A stretch of 64,000 nt of DNA, from NCBI RefSeq assembly GCF_023703775.1, contig NZ_CP098514.1, positions 2,515,998-2,579,997 of the forward strand, given 5' to 3'. Origin of the DNA: Haloplanus sp. GDY1 (GTDB taxonomy: Archaea > Halobacteriota > Halobacteria > Halobacteriales > Haloferacaceae). Position numbers and translations under genes: made by a program. Below, piece by piece: positions 8,877 to 16,369 of the stretch (positions within the stretch are counted from its first letter, which is position 1; each line of letters begins with the position of its first letter). The notes beneath the pieces are model-generated. The model was not told the origin of the DNA, did no database searches, and saw only the letters and a list, made by a program, of their open reading frames with translations.

Positions 8877-11274
8877 ATCCGCCATCCGCGACAGCATCGA
8901 CGACGCGGCGACTACCGTCGGCTCCCTCTGGCCCATCCACTCGTTCGTGACGGCCAACCCCCTCTCCGGGTTCGAGGATCGGCCGTTCGGCGAGGCGGTC
9001 CAGCGGGCGACGGCCCTGCTGGGCGGCCGTGGCTACCCCAGCGCCGAGACGTTCGGAACGGCGCTGGAACGGGGCCAGATCGATCCGGAGATCCTCGAGA
9101 CGGAACTCTCCGAGGCGGGCTACGAGGCCGATCCCGAGACGCTGCTCGAGCGCATGGCCGACGCCGACGACGCCGAGGACGGCGACGCGGACACCGCCGC
9201 CGACGGCGTCGACCGGGTGCTGACGAAGTGGCTGTCGGCCTTTCTGGACGAGGGCTCCGCCCACTGGTCGATGCCGAACCGCGAAGCGGGGTTCTACGCC
9301 GCGTTCCGCGAGGTGGCCGAATACGACGGCGACATCCCCGACGAGGGGGTCGCTGCCGACCTGCCCGAGGCACCGATCGAGGCCATCGAGGCAGTCCTCA
9401 CGTCGTACCCGGAGGGCCAGTGGGTGCCCATCCTCGAGGAGCAACTGACCGCGCTCCCGGGCTGGACGGGGCTCGTCAAGCAGCGCGCCGCCGACGAGGG
9501 CGCGTGGCAGTCGACGTATCCGATCTCGCTCGAGGGGTACCTCGCGGCGCGTCTGGCACTGCTCGACGCCGTCGAGGCCGACATCGAGCCCTCGAACGAC
9601 GTCGCCGACCCACACCCGGCCGACGAACTCGCTCGGGCGTTTCTGCGCGCGTGGGAGGCGACCTACCGCGACGACCTCGTCGAGACCGTCGCCGCGGAGA
9701 GCCAGTCGATGGCCGACGGCGACGGGTCGGGCCGTCCCGACGCCCAGCTAGTCTTCTGTATCGACACCCGCTCGGAAGTCATCCGCCGTCACCTTGAGGC
9801 GACGGGCGACTACGAGACCCACGGATACGCCGGCTTCTTCGGCATTCCCATGGAGTACCAGGGATACGACGCCGACGTGTCGGTCGATGCCTGTCCACCG
9901 ATCCTCGACCCGCAGCACCACATCACCGACGTCCCGACCGACGACGACACGCAGGCACGCCACGACCGCTGGTCGGGCATCCGCGCGGCCGCCGACGAAG
10001 TCATCGAGATGTTGGAGGCCAACGCCGCCACCGCCTACGGCTACGTCGAGACCGCCGGAAGCGGCTACGGCCTCTCGCTCGCGGCCCGGACGCTCGTCCC
10101 CGGGTTCGTCTACGACCTGTTCGACGCGGCTGACGGAACCGTGCCCGACGACCACGAGTTCTGTGAGCCGCTGGTCAACCACCAGTACACCTACGCCGGC
10201 GACCTGCCGGTGGGGTTGACCACCGAGGAGAAAGTCGAGTACGCCGCCACCGCCTTCGACCTGATGGGGTGGGAACGGTTCGGTCGACTCGTCGTCTTCA
10301 CGGGCCACGCCAGCGAGACGGCCAACAACCCCTACGACGCGAGCCTGGACTGTGGCGCCTGTGCCGGCAACCCCGGCGGCCCGAATGCCCGCGTCCTCGC
10401 GAAGATCTGTAACGACGATGCCGTCAGGGCCGACCTCCGCGACCGTGGCTACGACGTTCCGGAGGACACCGTCTTCCTCGCCGGGCAACACAACACGACG
10501 ACCGACGAGGTCGAACTGTACGACGGCGACGTCCCCGAGAGCCACGCCGACGAACTCGACCAGTTGCGTGCGGACCTCGCCACCGCCCGCGAGAACGCGG
10601 CCGCCGAGCGCGCCGAGGCGATGGGGGCCGACGACTCGGCGGCCGTCGGCGAGACGGAACGCCGCGCTGCCGACTGGGCCGAGACGCGTCCGGAGTGGGG
10701 GCTGGCCGGCAACGCCGGCTTCGTCGTCGGCCCCCGCGAACTGACGAGCGACGTCGACCTCGACGGCCGCGCGTTCCTCCACTCGTACGACTGGTCGACC
10801 GATCCCGACGGCGACGCGCTCGAAGCGATCTTCACGGGTCCCCTGGTCGTCACCCAGTGGATCAACAGCCAGTACTACTTCTCGACGGTCGACAACGCCG
10901 TCTACGGTAGCGGGTCGAAAATCACCCAGAACCCCGTCGGGAACGTCGGCGTCTACCAGGGCAACGGGGGCGACCTGATGACCGGGCTCCCGCTGCAGTC
11001 GCTGATGGCCGCCGACGACGAACCGCACCATCAGCCGCTCCGCCTCTCGACGGTCGTCCACGCGCCGGTCGACCGCGTCACCGACGTCCTGGCCGACAAC
11101 GAGGAACTGACCGAACTGCTGGACAACGGCTGGCTCTCGCTGACGGTCGTCGACCCGACGCAGGACCACCGCGCGTTCCACTACGCGGCGGAACTGGAGT
11201 GGACCCCACGGCGGTCCGAAGAGCCCGACGTCCCCCGCGAGGAACCGGTCGCTCCCGCTGTCGCGGACGACTGA
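8866..11274 (+). CDS. dabA: DabA, zinc-dependent subunit of the DAB inorganic carbon transporter (DUF2309)
   Basis: This is an 802-residue cytoplasmic protein of the DUF2309/DabA family, a vectorial carbonic-anhydrase-like subunit that converts CO2 to bicarbonate with DabB. The four expected zinc ligands are visible: C298 and D300 in LVFCIDTRSE, H481 in FTGHASE and C496 in LDCGACAG, with the H-to-C spacing of 15 seen in the studied bacterial protein. Another conserved block is GNAGFVVGPRE near residue 620 and ITQNPVGNVGVYQGNGGDL near 685. The start overlaps the dabB stop by 11 bases, so the two are coupled. An Lrp regulator lies upstream. Expected role: CO2/bicarbonate supply. Confidence 0.93.
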   Translation: MSTESAIRDSIDDAATTVGSLWPIHSFVTANPLSGFEDRPFGEAVQRATALLGGRGYPSAETFGTALERGQIDPEILETELSEAGYEADPETLLERMADADDAEDGDADTAADGVDRVLTKWLSAFLDEGSAHWSMPNREAGFYAAFREVAEYDGDIPDEGVAADLPEAPIEAIEAVLTSYPEGQWVPILEEQLTALPGWTGLVKQRAADEGAWQSTYPISLEGYLAARLALLDAVEADIEPSNDVADPHPADELARAFLRAWEATYRDDLVETVAAESQSMADGDGSGRPDAQLVFCIDTRSEVIRRHLEATGDYETHGYAGFFGIPMEYQGYDADVSVDACPPILDPQHHITDVPTDDDTQARHDRWSGIRAAADEVIEMLEANAATAYGYVETAGSGYGLSLAARTLVPGFVYDLFDAADGTVPDDHEFCEPLVNHQYTYAGDLPVGLTTEEKVEYAATAFDLMGWERFGRLVVFTGHASETANNPYDASLDCGACAGNPGGPNARVLAKICNDDAVRADLRDRGYDVPEDTVFLAGQHNTTTDEVELYDGDVPESHADELDQLRADLATARENAAAERAEAMGADDSAAVGETERRAADWAETRPEWGLAGNAGFVVGPRELTSDVDLDGRAFLHSYDWSTDPDGDALEAIFTGPLVVTQWINSQYYFSTVDNAVYGSGSKITQNPVGNVGVYQGNGGDLMTGLPLQSLMAADDEPHHQPLRLSTVVHAPVDRVTDVLADNEELTELLDNGWLSLTVVDPTQDHRAFHYAAELEWTPRRSEEPDVPREEPVAPAVADD

Positions 11275-11759
11275 CCGCACATCCCCGCCCGCCCCGGACG
11301 CCCCGCGGCAAGTCCCCATTCCCGTTCCGGCACGGCGGCGACGCGGCCCTCGTGACGTCGGCAGAGCCCCCGTCGTCGGCCGTGACTCACCGCCACCCGC
11401 CGATCGCGTGACGCTCCCATCCTAAGACGGCGATCCGTCGGCGGCAGGCGAGCGCTCCGGAGCCGGCCCCTCGGACGAGTTCTCGGAACGATCGGGGAGG
11501 CCGCGCCGGCTCCGTCGTTCTGTATCGCGATATAAGATTTATCAGCTTCCGCGATCGATCGCGACGGGGTGGATCGGCACCGGGCGCGTCGTCGCACGAG
11601 GTGGGCCTCGCGTCGTCGGACCTCCGCCCCGTCGCACCCTACGGCCGTCCGTCGCCACGCGATAAATCCCATGTGGCGATATCGAATCCGCTGACGCGTC
11701 GTCCGGCCGACGCCCGAAAGAACAAGATTTTATGCGGCGACGGGGTAGACGGAACCACT
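11275..11759. other. Long intergenic region between dabA and rpl39e
   Basis: No convincing gene is seen on either strand; the reverse-strand ORF here has Arg/Pro-rich content typical of noise. Notable elements are a perfect palindrome tatcgcgata (11523-11532), an A/T stretch ataagatttatc just after it, and gcgatatcg near 11671. These could belong to a promoter for an unannotated transcript, but I have no supporting gene. Confidence 0.4.
11727..11735 (+). promoter_or_regulatory. TATA box of the rpl39e operon
   Basis: The element gattttatg lies about 25-33 bases before the ATG at 11760, fitting transcription initiation at or just before the start codon. It would drive the L39e-L31e-aIF6-L18Ae-prefoldin-FtsY operon. 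Confidence 0.65.
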
Positions 11760-11912
11760 ATGGGCAAGAAATCGAAGGCGAAGAAGAAGCGACTCGCCAA
11801 GCTGGAGCGACAGAACAGTCGCGTCCCCGCGTGGGTCATGCTCAAGACGGATCGACAGGTCACTCGCAACCCGAAGCGTCGCAACTGGCGCCGGAACGAC
11901 ACGGACGAATAG
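11760..11912 (+). CDS. rpl39e: 50S ribosomal protein L39e
   Basis: This is a very short basic ribosomal protein of 50 residues lining the nascent peptide exit tunnel. The sequence has the family pattern: [19 protein letters not shown] at the start and [14 protein letters not shown] at the end, with the acidic tail typical of haloarchaea. The ATG at 11760 is preferred over an upstream in-frame start because the TATA box lies at 11727-11735. The stop is immediately followed by the ATG of rpl31e, so the two are one transcriptional unit. Confidence 0.96.
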   Translation: MGKKSKAKKKRLAKLERQNSRVPAWVMLKTDRQVTRNPKRRNWRRNDTDE

Positions 11913-12191
11913 ATGAGCGCCAACGACTTCGAGGAGCGCGTGGTCACCGTCCCGCTTCGCGACGCGCGGGCGGCCCCGTCGAACGAGCGAGCCGACGCCG
12001 CGATGAAGCTCGTCCGCGAGCATCTCGCCCAGCACTTCAAGGTCGACGAGAGCGAGGTGCGCCTCGACACCGGCATCAACGAGGCCGTGTGGGCGCAGGG
12101 TCGGAACAACCCGCCGAGCAAGCTCCGCGTTCGCGCCGCCCGCTTCGTCGAGGACGGCGAACCGGTCGTCGAAGCAGAGACCGCCGAGTAA
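11913..12191 (+). CDS. rpl31e: 50S ribosomal protein L31e
   Basis: This 92-residue large-subunit protein sits near the tunnel exit. It starts directly after the L39e stop with no spacer. The family blocks [13 protein letters not shown] (residues 10-22) and [28 protein letters not shown] (about 50-78) are clear. The C-terminus is acidic. The next gene, aIF6, begins one base after its stop. Confidence 0.96.
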   Translation: MSANDFEERVVTVPLRDARAAPSNERADAAMKLVREHLAQHFKVDESEVRLDTGINEAVWAQGRNNPPSKLRVRAARFVEDGEPVVEAETAE

Positions 12192-12192
12192 C

Positions 12193-12864
12193 GTGTTACG
12201 CGCCTCCTTCGCCGGATCGTCGTACGTCGGGGTGTTCGCCCGGGCGACGAACGACTGTCTGCTCGTGCGTCCCGACGCCGACGAGGACACCGTCGCGGAC
12301 GTGGCGGCGGAACTCGACGTCGAGCCAGTGACGACCACGGTCGGCGGCTCCGGCACCGTCGGTGCCCTCGCCGTCGGGAACGAGTCCGGGCTGCTCGTGA
12401 CGAGCCGCGCGACCGACCGCGAGATCTCGACCATCGAGGAGGCGACCGGGCTCCCGGTGGCCGAACTCCCCGGTCGGATCAACGCCGCCGGCAACGTCGT
12501 CCTCGCGAACGACTACGGCGCGTACGTCCACCCGGATCTGAGCCGGGAGGCGATCCAGACGGTCAAATCCGCGCTCGACGTGCCCGTCGAGCGCGGCGAC
12601 CTTGCCGACGTGCGCACCGTCGGCACCGCCGCCGTCGCGACCAACGAGGGCGTCCTCTGTCATCCCAAGTCGCGCGAACCGGAACTGGAGGCGATCGAGG
12701 AGTGTCTCGACGTGCGGGCCGACATCGGCACCGTCAACTACGGCGCGCCGCTCGTCGGCTCCGGCCTCGTCGCCAACGACGCGGGCTACGTCGTCGGCAC
12801 CGACACGACGGGTCCGGAACTCGGCCGCATCGAGGAGACCCTCGGCTACATCGAGCGGCAGTAG
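12193..12864 (+). CDS. eif6: Translation initiation factor 6 (aIF6)
   Basis: This 223-residue ribosome anti-association factor binds the large subunit and blocks premature joining with the small subunit. The five-fold pseudo-symmetric pentein repeat is visible as recurring blocks: [33 protein letters not shown] and [19 protein letters not shown]. It uses a GTG start one base after the L31e stop; a start further in would cut the first repeat. Position between ribosomal proteins and prefoldin/FtsY is a conserved archaeal arrangement. Confidence 0.96.
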   Translation: MLRASFAGSSYVGVFARATNDCLLVRPDADEDTVADVAAELDVEPVTTTVGGSGTVGALAVGNESGLLVTSRATDREISTIEEATGLPVAELPGRINAAGNVVLANDYGAYVHPDLSREAIQTVKSALDVPVERGDLADVRTVGTAAVATNEGVLCHPKSREPELEAIEECLDVRADIGTVNYGAPLVGSGLVANDAGYVVGTDTTGPELGRIEETLGYIERQ

Positions 12865-12900
12865 GAAGATACTTCCCGCTTCCTCACGACCCTTCGGTAC

Positions 12901-13077
12901 ATGAGTGAGTTCGTCGTCAGCGGACGCTTTCAGGACCGAACCGGCTACCGGGCGTTCGACAAGGCGGTAGACGCCCCCAACGAGAACGTCGCGCGCGAGC
13001 ACACCCTCGCGAAACTCGGGAGCGAGCACGGCCTCAAGCGCACGCAGATCGAGATCGAGGAGGTGACCGCGTCATGA
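12901..13077 (+). CDS. rpl18a: 50S ribosomal protein L18Ae (LX)
   Basis: This is a 58-residue protein found by reading the gap between aIF6 and prefoldin. The translation begins MSEFVVSGRFQDRTGYRAF and ends with TLAKLGSEHGLKRTQIEIEEV, the pattern of the archaeal LX (L18Ae/L20A) protein. The stop overlaps the prefoldin start by ATGA, indicating translational coupling. Its position between eif6 and pfdA is the conserved one in archaea. Confidence 0.95.
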   Translation: MSEFVVSGRFQDRTGYRAFDKAVDAPNENVAREHTLAKLGSEHGLKRTQIEIEEVTAS

Positions 13078-13529
13078 TGGGCGGCGGTCAGCAGCAACTC
13101 CAGCAGCTCTCCCAGGAGCTCGAGGCCATCGACGAGGAGATCGCGGAACTCGAAGGCGAGGTGGAGGACCTCCGCGACCGACAGGACGAGATCGACGAGG
13201 CCATCGAGGCCATCGAGACGCTCGACTCCGGGTCGACGGTGCAGGTGCCCCTCGGCGGCGGCGCGTACCTCCGCGCCGAGGTGCAGGACATCGACGAAGT
13301 GATCGTCGACCTCGGCGGCGGCTACGCGGCCGAACAGGAGCAGGACGACGCCGTCGACGCCCTCGAACGCAAACAGGACGTGCTCGACGACCGCATCGAG
13401 GACGTGGAGGACGAGATCTCCGAACTCGAAGACGAGAGCGACGAGATCGAACAGCAGGCCCAGCAGATGCAACAGCAGATGCAGCAACAGCAGATGCAGC
13501 AGATGCAGCAACAGCAGGACGACGAGTAG
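13074..13529 (+). CDS. pfdA: Prefoldin subunit alpha
   Basis: This is a 151-residue subunit of the hexameric prefoldin chaperone, which hands unfolded proteins to the thermosome. Long N- and C-terminal coiled coils (residues 1-48 and 88-135) flank the beta-hairpin core containing VQVPLGGGAYLRAEV near residue 58. The C-terminus is a Gln/Met-rich stretch of QQQMQ units. The start overlaps the rpl18a stop by four bases. FtsY follows six bases after the stop. Confidence 0.95.
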   Translation: MMGGGQQQLQQLSQELEAIDEEIAELEGEVEDLRDRQDEIDEAIEAIETLDSGSTVQVPLGGGAYLRAEVQDIDEVIVDLGGGYAAEQEQDDAVDALERKQDVLDDRIEDVEDEISELEDESDEIEQQAQQMQQQMQQQQMQQMQQQQDDE

Positions 13530-13535
13530 CGGGCG

Positions 13536-14600
13536 ATGTTCGACGGACTGAAAGACAAGCTGGACAGCTTTCGGAGCGACGTCGAGGAGAGCGCCGAGGA
13601 CGGGAGCGGGGCCGACCCCGAGGGTGCGGCCGAACCGGAGCCCCCGGACGAGCCGTCGGCCGAGACCGACGGCGTCGAGGACACGGCCGCCGGGGACGCA
13701 CCCGCCGACGCCGACTCCCCGAGTCGCCTCCAGCGCGCCAAGGCCTTCGCCACCGGCAAGGTCGTCCTCGAGGAGGAGGATCTGGAGGAGCCCCTCTGGA
13801 ACCTGGAGATGGCGCTGCTGGAGAGCGACGTGGAGATGGGCGTCGCGGAGGCCATCCTCGATCAGATCCGATCGAACCTCGTCGGCGAGACCAAATCCCA
13901 GATGGCGAGTACGGGCGACCTGGTCGAGGACGCCCTCCGTGACGCCCTGCTGGAGGTCATCAGCGTCGGCCAGTTCGACTTCGACGAGCGCATCGCCGAG
14001 GCGGACAAGCCGGTCACCATCGTCTTCACCGGCGTCAACGGCGTCGGCAAGACGACCACCATCGCCAAGATGGCCCGGTATCTGGAGGAGCGGGGCCACT
14101 CCTCGGTGCTCGCCAACGGCGACACCTACCGCGCGGGCGCCAACGAGCAGATCCGCGAACACGCCGAGGCGCTCGGCAAGCGACTCATCGCCCACGAACA
14201 GGGCGGCGACCCCGCGGCCGTCATCTACGACGGCGTGGAGTACGCCGAAGCCAACGACGTCGACGTCGTCCTCGGCGACACCGCCGGCCGACTCCACACC
14301 TCCAGCGACCTGATGGCCCAACTCGAGAAGATCGACCGCGTGGTCGACCCCGACCTCACGCTGTTCGTCGACGAGTCCGTCGCCGGTCAGGACGCCGTCG
14401 AACGCGCCCAGCAGTTCGACGACGCGGCCGAAATCGACGGCGCGGTGTTGACCAAGGCCGACGCCGACTCGCAGGGCGGTGCCGCCATCTCGGTCGCCTA
14501 CGTGACCGGCAAGCCCGTCCTCTTTCTCGGCACGGGACAGGGGTACGACGACCTCGACCGGTTCGATCCCGAGTCGCTGGTCGACGACCTCGTCGGGTAG
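13536..14600 (+). CDS. ftsY: Signal recognition particle receptor FtsY
   Basis: This is the SRP receptor GTPase that docks ribosome-SRP complexes at the membrane. Residues 1-65 are a very acidic A domain rich in Glu, Asp and Pro, probably membrane-peripheral. The N domain covers about 65-150 and the G domain the rest: G1 GVNGVGKTTT at 166-175, GDTYRAGANEQ, G3 DTAGR near 250, and the TKAD specificity motif near 310. Length 354 is typical. It closes the ribosomal/prefoldin operon. Confidence 0.96.
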   Translation: MFDGLKDKLDSFRSDVEESAEDGSGADPEGAAEPEPPDEPSAETDGVEDTAAGDAPADADSPSRLQRAKAFATGKVVLEEEDLEEPLWNLEMALLESDVEMGVAEAILDQIRSNLVGETKSQMASTGDLVEDALRDALLEVISVGQFDFDERIAEADKPVTIVFTGVNGVGKTTTIAKMARYLEERGHSSVLANGDTYRAGANEQIREHAEALGKRLIAHEQGGDPAAVIYDGVEYAEANDVDVVLGDTAGRLHTSSDLMAQLEKIDRVVDPDLTLFVDESVAGQDAVERAQQFDDAAEIDGAVLTKADADSQGGAAISVAYVTGKPVLFLGTGQGYDDLDRFDPESLVDDLVG

Positions 14601-14638
14601 CCGACACGCCTACCCCCGTCCGTCGCCTCCAACCTCCC

Positions 14639-15193
14639 ATGAGCACCGTCGTCGGCGTCGCCTGTGCGGGCGGCGTCGTCCTCGCCGGCGACCGACTCGT
14701 CGTGGCCGACGGCCGCGTCCGGAGCCGGTCCCGGCGGCACGTCCTCGACTTCGGGAGCGTCGGCGCCGCCGTCGTCTGCGGCGACGTCGAGGGGTTCGTC
14801 GACCGCCTCGACGCCGACGTTCGGTCGTATCGCACGGAGCGCGGCGACCTGCGGGTCGACGCGTTCGCCCGCCTCGCCGCCGACGCCGCCGACGCGTTCG
14901 GGGCCTCCGTTCTCGTGGCCGCGCGCGACGCCGACGGGACGCCGGCCCTCCGGTCGGTGGCTCCTGACGGCAGCGTCACCGAGGACCGGCTCGCGGCGTT
15001 CGGCAGCGGCGCGGCCGTCGCCCTCGGCGGCCTCGAAGCCGGCCACGATCCCGAGGCGTCGCTCGACGATGCGGCGGCGCTCGCCGGCGACGCCATCGCG
15101 GCCGCCGCCGAACGCGACGCTGGCACCGGCGCCGACGTCGATACCTACCGGCTGTCGGCCTGCTCCGATCCGCCCGCCCGCGCCTCCAGGTAG
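14639..15193 (+). CDS. Proteasome beta-like Ntn-hydrolase family protein
   Basis: This is a 184-residue protein whose first 50 residues resemble a 20S proteasome beta subunit: STVVGVACAGGVVLAGDRL followed by SRRHVLDFGSVGAAVVCGDVE. Aligning its GVVLA block with archaeal PsmB places Thr3 at the catalytic Thr1 position, leaving a propeptide of only Met-Ser. The Asp of GDR matches Asp17; the residue at the catalytic Lys33 position appears to be His or Arg. It is therefore either a divergent Ntn hydrolase or an inactive paralogue. It lies 38 bases after ftsY. The 3' end overlaps the convergent zinc-finger gene by 49 bases. Confidence 0.7.
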   Translation: MSTVVGVACAGGVVLAGDRLVVADGRVRSRSRRHVLDFGSVGAAVVCGDVEGFVDRLDADVRSYRTERGDLRVDAFARLAADAADAFGASVLVAARDADGTPALRSVAPDGSVTEDRLAAFGSGAAVALGGLEAGHDPEASLDDAAALAGDAIAAAAERDAGTGADVDTYRLSACSDPPARASR

Positions 15194-15300
15194 CGGTCGA
15201 TGATCTCGCTTTTGTGGTGGTGGTCGTGCAGGTGTTCGCGGAGGTGGTTTCGGGTCTTGCACTCGTAGTCACAGATCGGACAGACGAACGTCTCGGCCAT
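15145..15300 (-). CDS. C2H2 zinc-finger micro-protein
   Basis: This is a 51-residue protein read on the minus strand. It starts MAETFVCPICDYECKTRN and contains one classical finger: C7-x2-C10 followed by H23 and a His triplet at 27-29. The remaining residues form a charged helix (SEIIDRYLEARA). Such one-finger proteins are common in haloarchaea and mostly uncharacterised; DNA, RNA or protein binding is possible. It overlaps the end of the proteasome-like gene on the opposite strand by 49 bases. The zinc pattern and strong start make a chance ORF unlikely. Confidence 0.8.
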   Translation of the reverse strand: MAETFVCPICDYECKTRNHLREHLHDHHHKSEIIDRYLEARAGGSEQADSR

Positions 15301-15383
15301 GGCGGGTGTAGCCCGGTCGCGAGCAAAAGGCTCTCGCCGGAACGGCCACCAGAGCTATGCGCGCCGGCGGCCATTCCCGACGC

Positions 15384-15974
15384 ATGTCGGGGGATCGAGA
15401 GCCGTCCGCGCCCGCCGAGGCCGGGGAGGCGGACGCCGGCGACGACGACCCCTCGTCGGCGGCCAGTTCCTGGGGCCGGCGCGACGTCGCGCTGGCGGGG
15501 CTGGTCGCCGTGGTGGTCGTCGTCGCCGGCGCCCTCCTCGTGGGATCCGCCGGCGAGACGTCCACCCCGGACGCGACCGGCGACGGCGCCGCCGCGGTGA
15601 CCGCGACCCCGACGCCCGCGGCGACCGGAACCGCCGAGACGACACCGGACGTCGCCATGCGGGTCCGCTCGATAGCGGCCTGCGGGTCGCGATGCCGGAC
15701 CGTCACCATCGCCCTGACGAACCGCGGCGACGACGCCGCCCGCTCCGTGCGCGTCTCGACCGTCATCACGACCGACGGGAGCTTCGTCTGGGAGGGGGCG
15801 TCGGACGTGGGTCGACTGGACGCGGGGGAGACGGTCACGCGGACGCGGACGGTCCGCGTCGGCTACGTCGACGCCGCGCGCATCGAGTCGAACGGGGGGC
15901 GGATCCGGATCGAGACGACCGTCCGGACGGCGGACGGAACCCGCACGTTCACCGAGCGCCGGACGGTCTCCTGA
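15384..15974 (+). CDS. Membrane-anchored protein with extracytoplasmic beta-sandwich domain
   Basis: This 196-residue protein is unassigned. From the ATG at 15384 there are about 30 acidic cytoplasmic residues, one hydrophobic segment (VALAGLVAVVVVVAGALLVG, near residues 36-55), a Thr/Ala/Pro-rich spacer, and a C-terminal domain of about 105 residues with TIALTNRGDDAARSVRVST, reminiscent of CARDB-type or Ig-like adhesion domains. Two Cys in SIAACGSRCRTV could form a disulfide. An in-frame ATG nine codons earlier is possible. It is divergent from the zinc-finger gene. Confidence 0.75.
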   Translation: MSGDREPSAPAEAGEADAGDDDPSSAASSWGRRDVALAGLVAVVVVVAGALLVGSAGETSTPDATGDGAAAVTATPTPAATGTAETTPDVAMRVRSIAACGSRCRTVTIALTNRGDDAARSVRVSTVITTDGSFVWEGASDVGRLDAGETVTRTRTVRVGYVDAARIESNGGRIRIETTVRTADGTRTFTERRTVS

Positions 15975-16035
15975 CCCCCGGGCCGCCGCCGGGATTCGAA
16001 ATCCTTTTGCCGGTTATCCCCCTCGTCGGAACTGC

Positions 16036-16109
16036 GCCGCCTTAGCTCAGACTGGGAGAGCACTCGACTGAAGATCGAGCTGTCCCCCGTTCAAATCGGG
16101 GAGGCGGCA
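16036..16109 (+). tRNA. tRNA-Phe (GAA)
   Basis: A 74-base cloverleaf is visible: acceptor gccgcct/ggcggc with discriminator A, D-arm tagctcagactgggagagca, anticodon stem ctcga/tcgag with loop ctgaaga (anticodon GAA), and T-arm ccccgttcaaatcgggg. CCA is not encoded. A T5 run at 16116-16120 follows and is a likely terminator. No intron is present. Confidence 0.96.
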
Positions 16110-16139
16110 TTCCACTTTTTGCTGCGTCGGGTGTCCTCG

Positions 16140-16250
16140 CTCACTTCGTTCGCTGCGGGCACCGCTCCTTGCAAAAACGTGGGGAAAAACCCCTGCTGGC
16201 TCACTTCGTTCGCCAGCAGTGAAACCGCGCCTCGCTCCGCTCGGCGCGGT
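16140..16250. repeat. Hairpin cluster downstream of tRNA-Phe
   Basis: The same 13-mer ctcacttcgttcg occurs at 16140 and 16200. Three inverted repeats follow one another: gggg/cccc around aaaaa (16181-16193), an 8-bp perfect stem ctgctggc/gccagcag (16193-16219) and an 8-bp stem accgcgcc/ggcgcggt (16224-16250). No gene is seen between the tRNA and 16370. Function unknown; it may be processing, termination or a dispersed haloarchaeal repeat. Confidence 0.75.
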
Positions 16251-16369
16251 AGAGCCGGTCGTCCGCGGACACGACTGGGGAGGGTTTCCACGGAGCGGAG
16301 GGATCAACAGGGTATTCCCTCTCGCTGGATCAGACGGAACACGACCATCGTCGGTCGGACGCTCTTACG

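Noticed and set aside
11181-11672. Reverse-strand ORF in the dabA-rpl39e interval
   Set aside because: Its composition is Arg/Pro-rich noise, it has no domain and overlaps the dabA 3' end.
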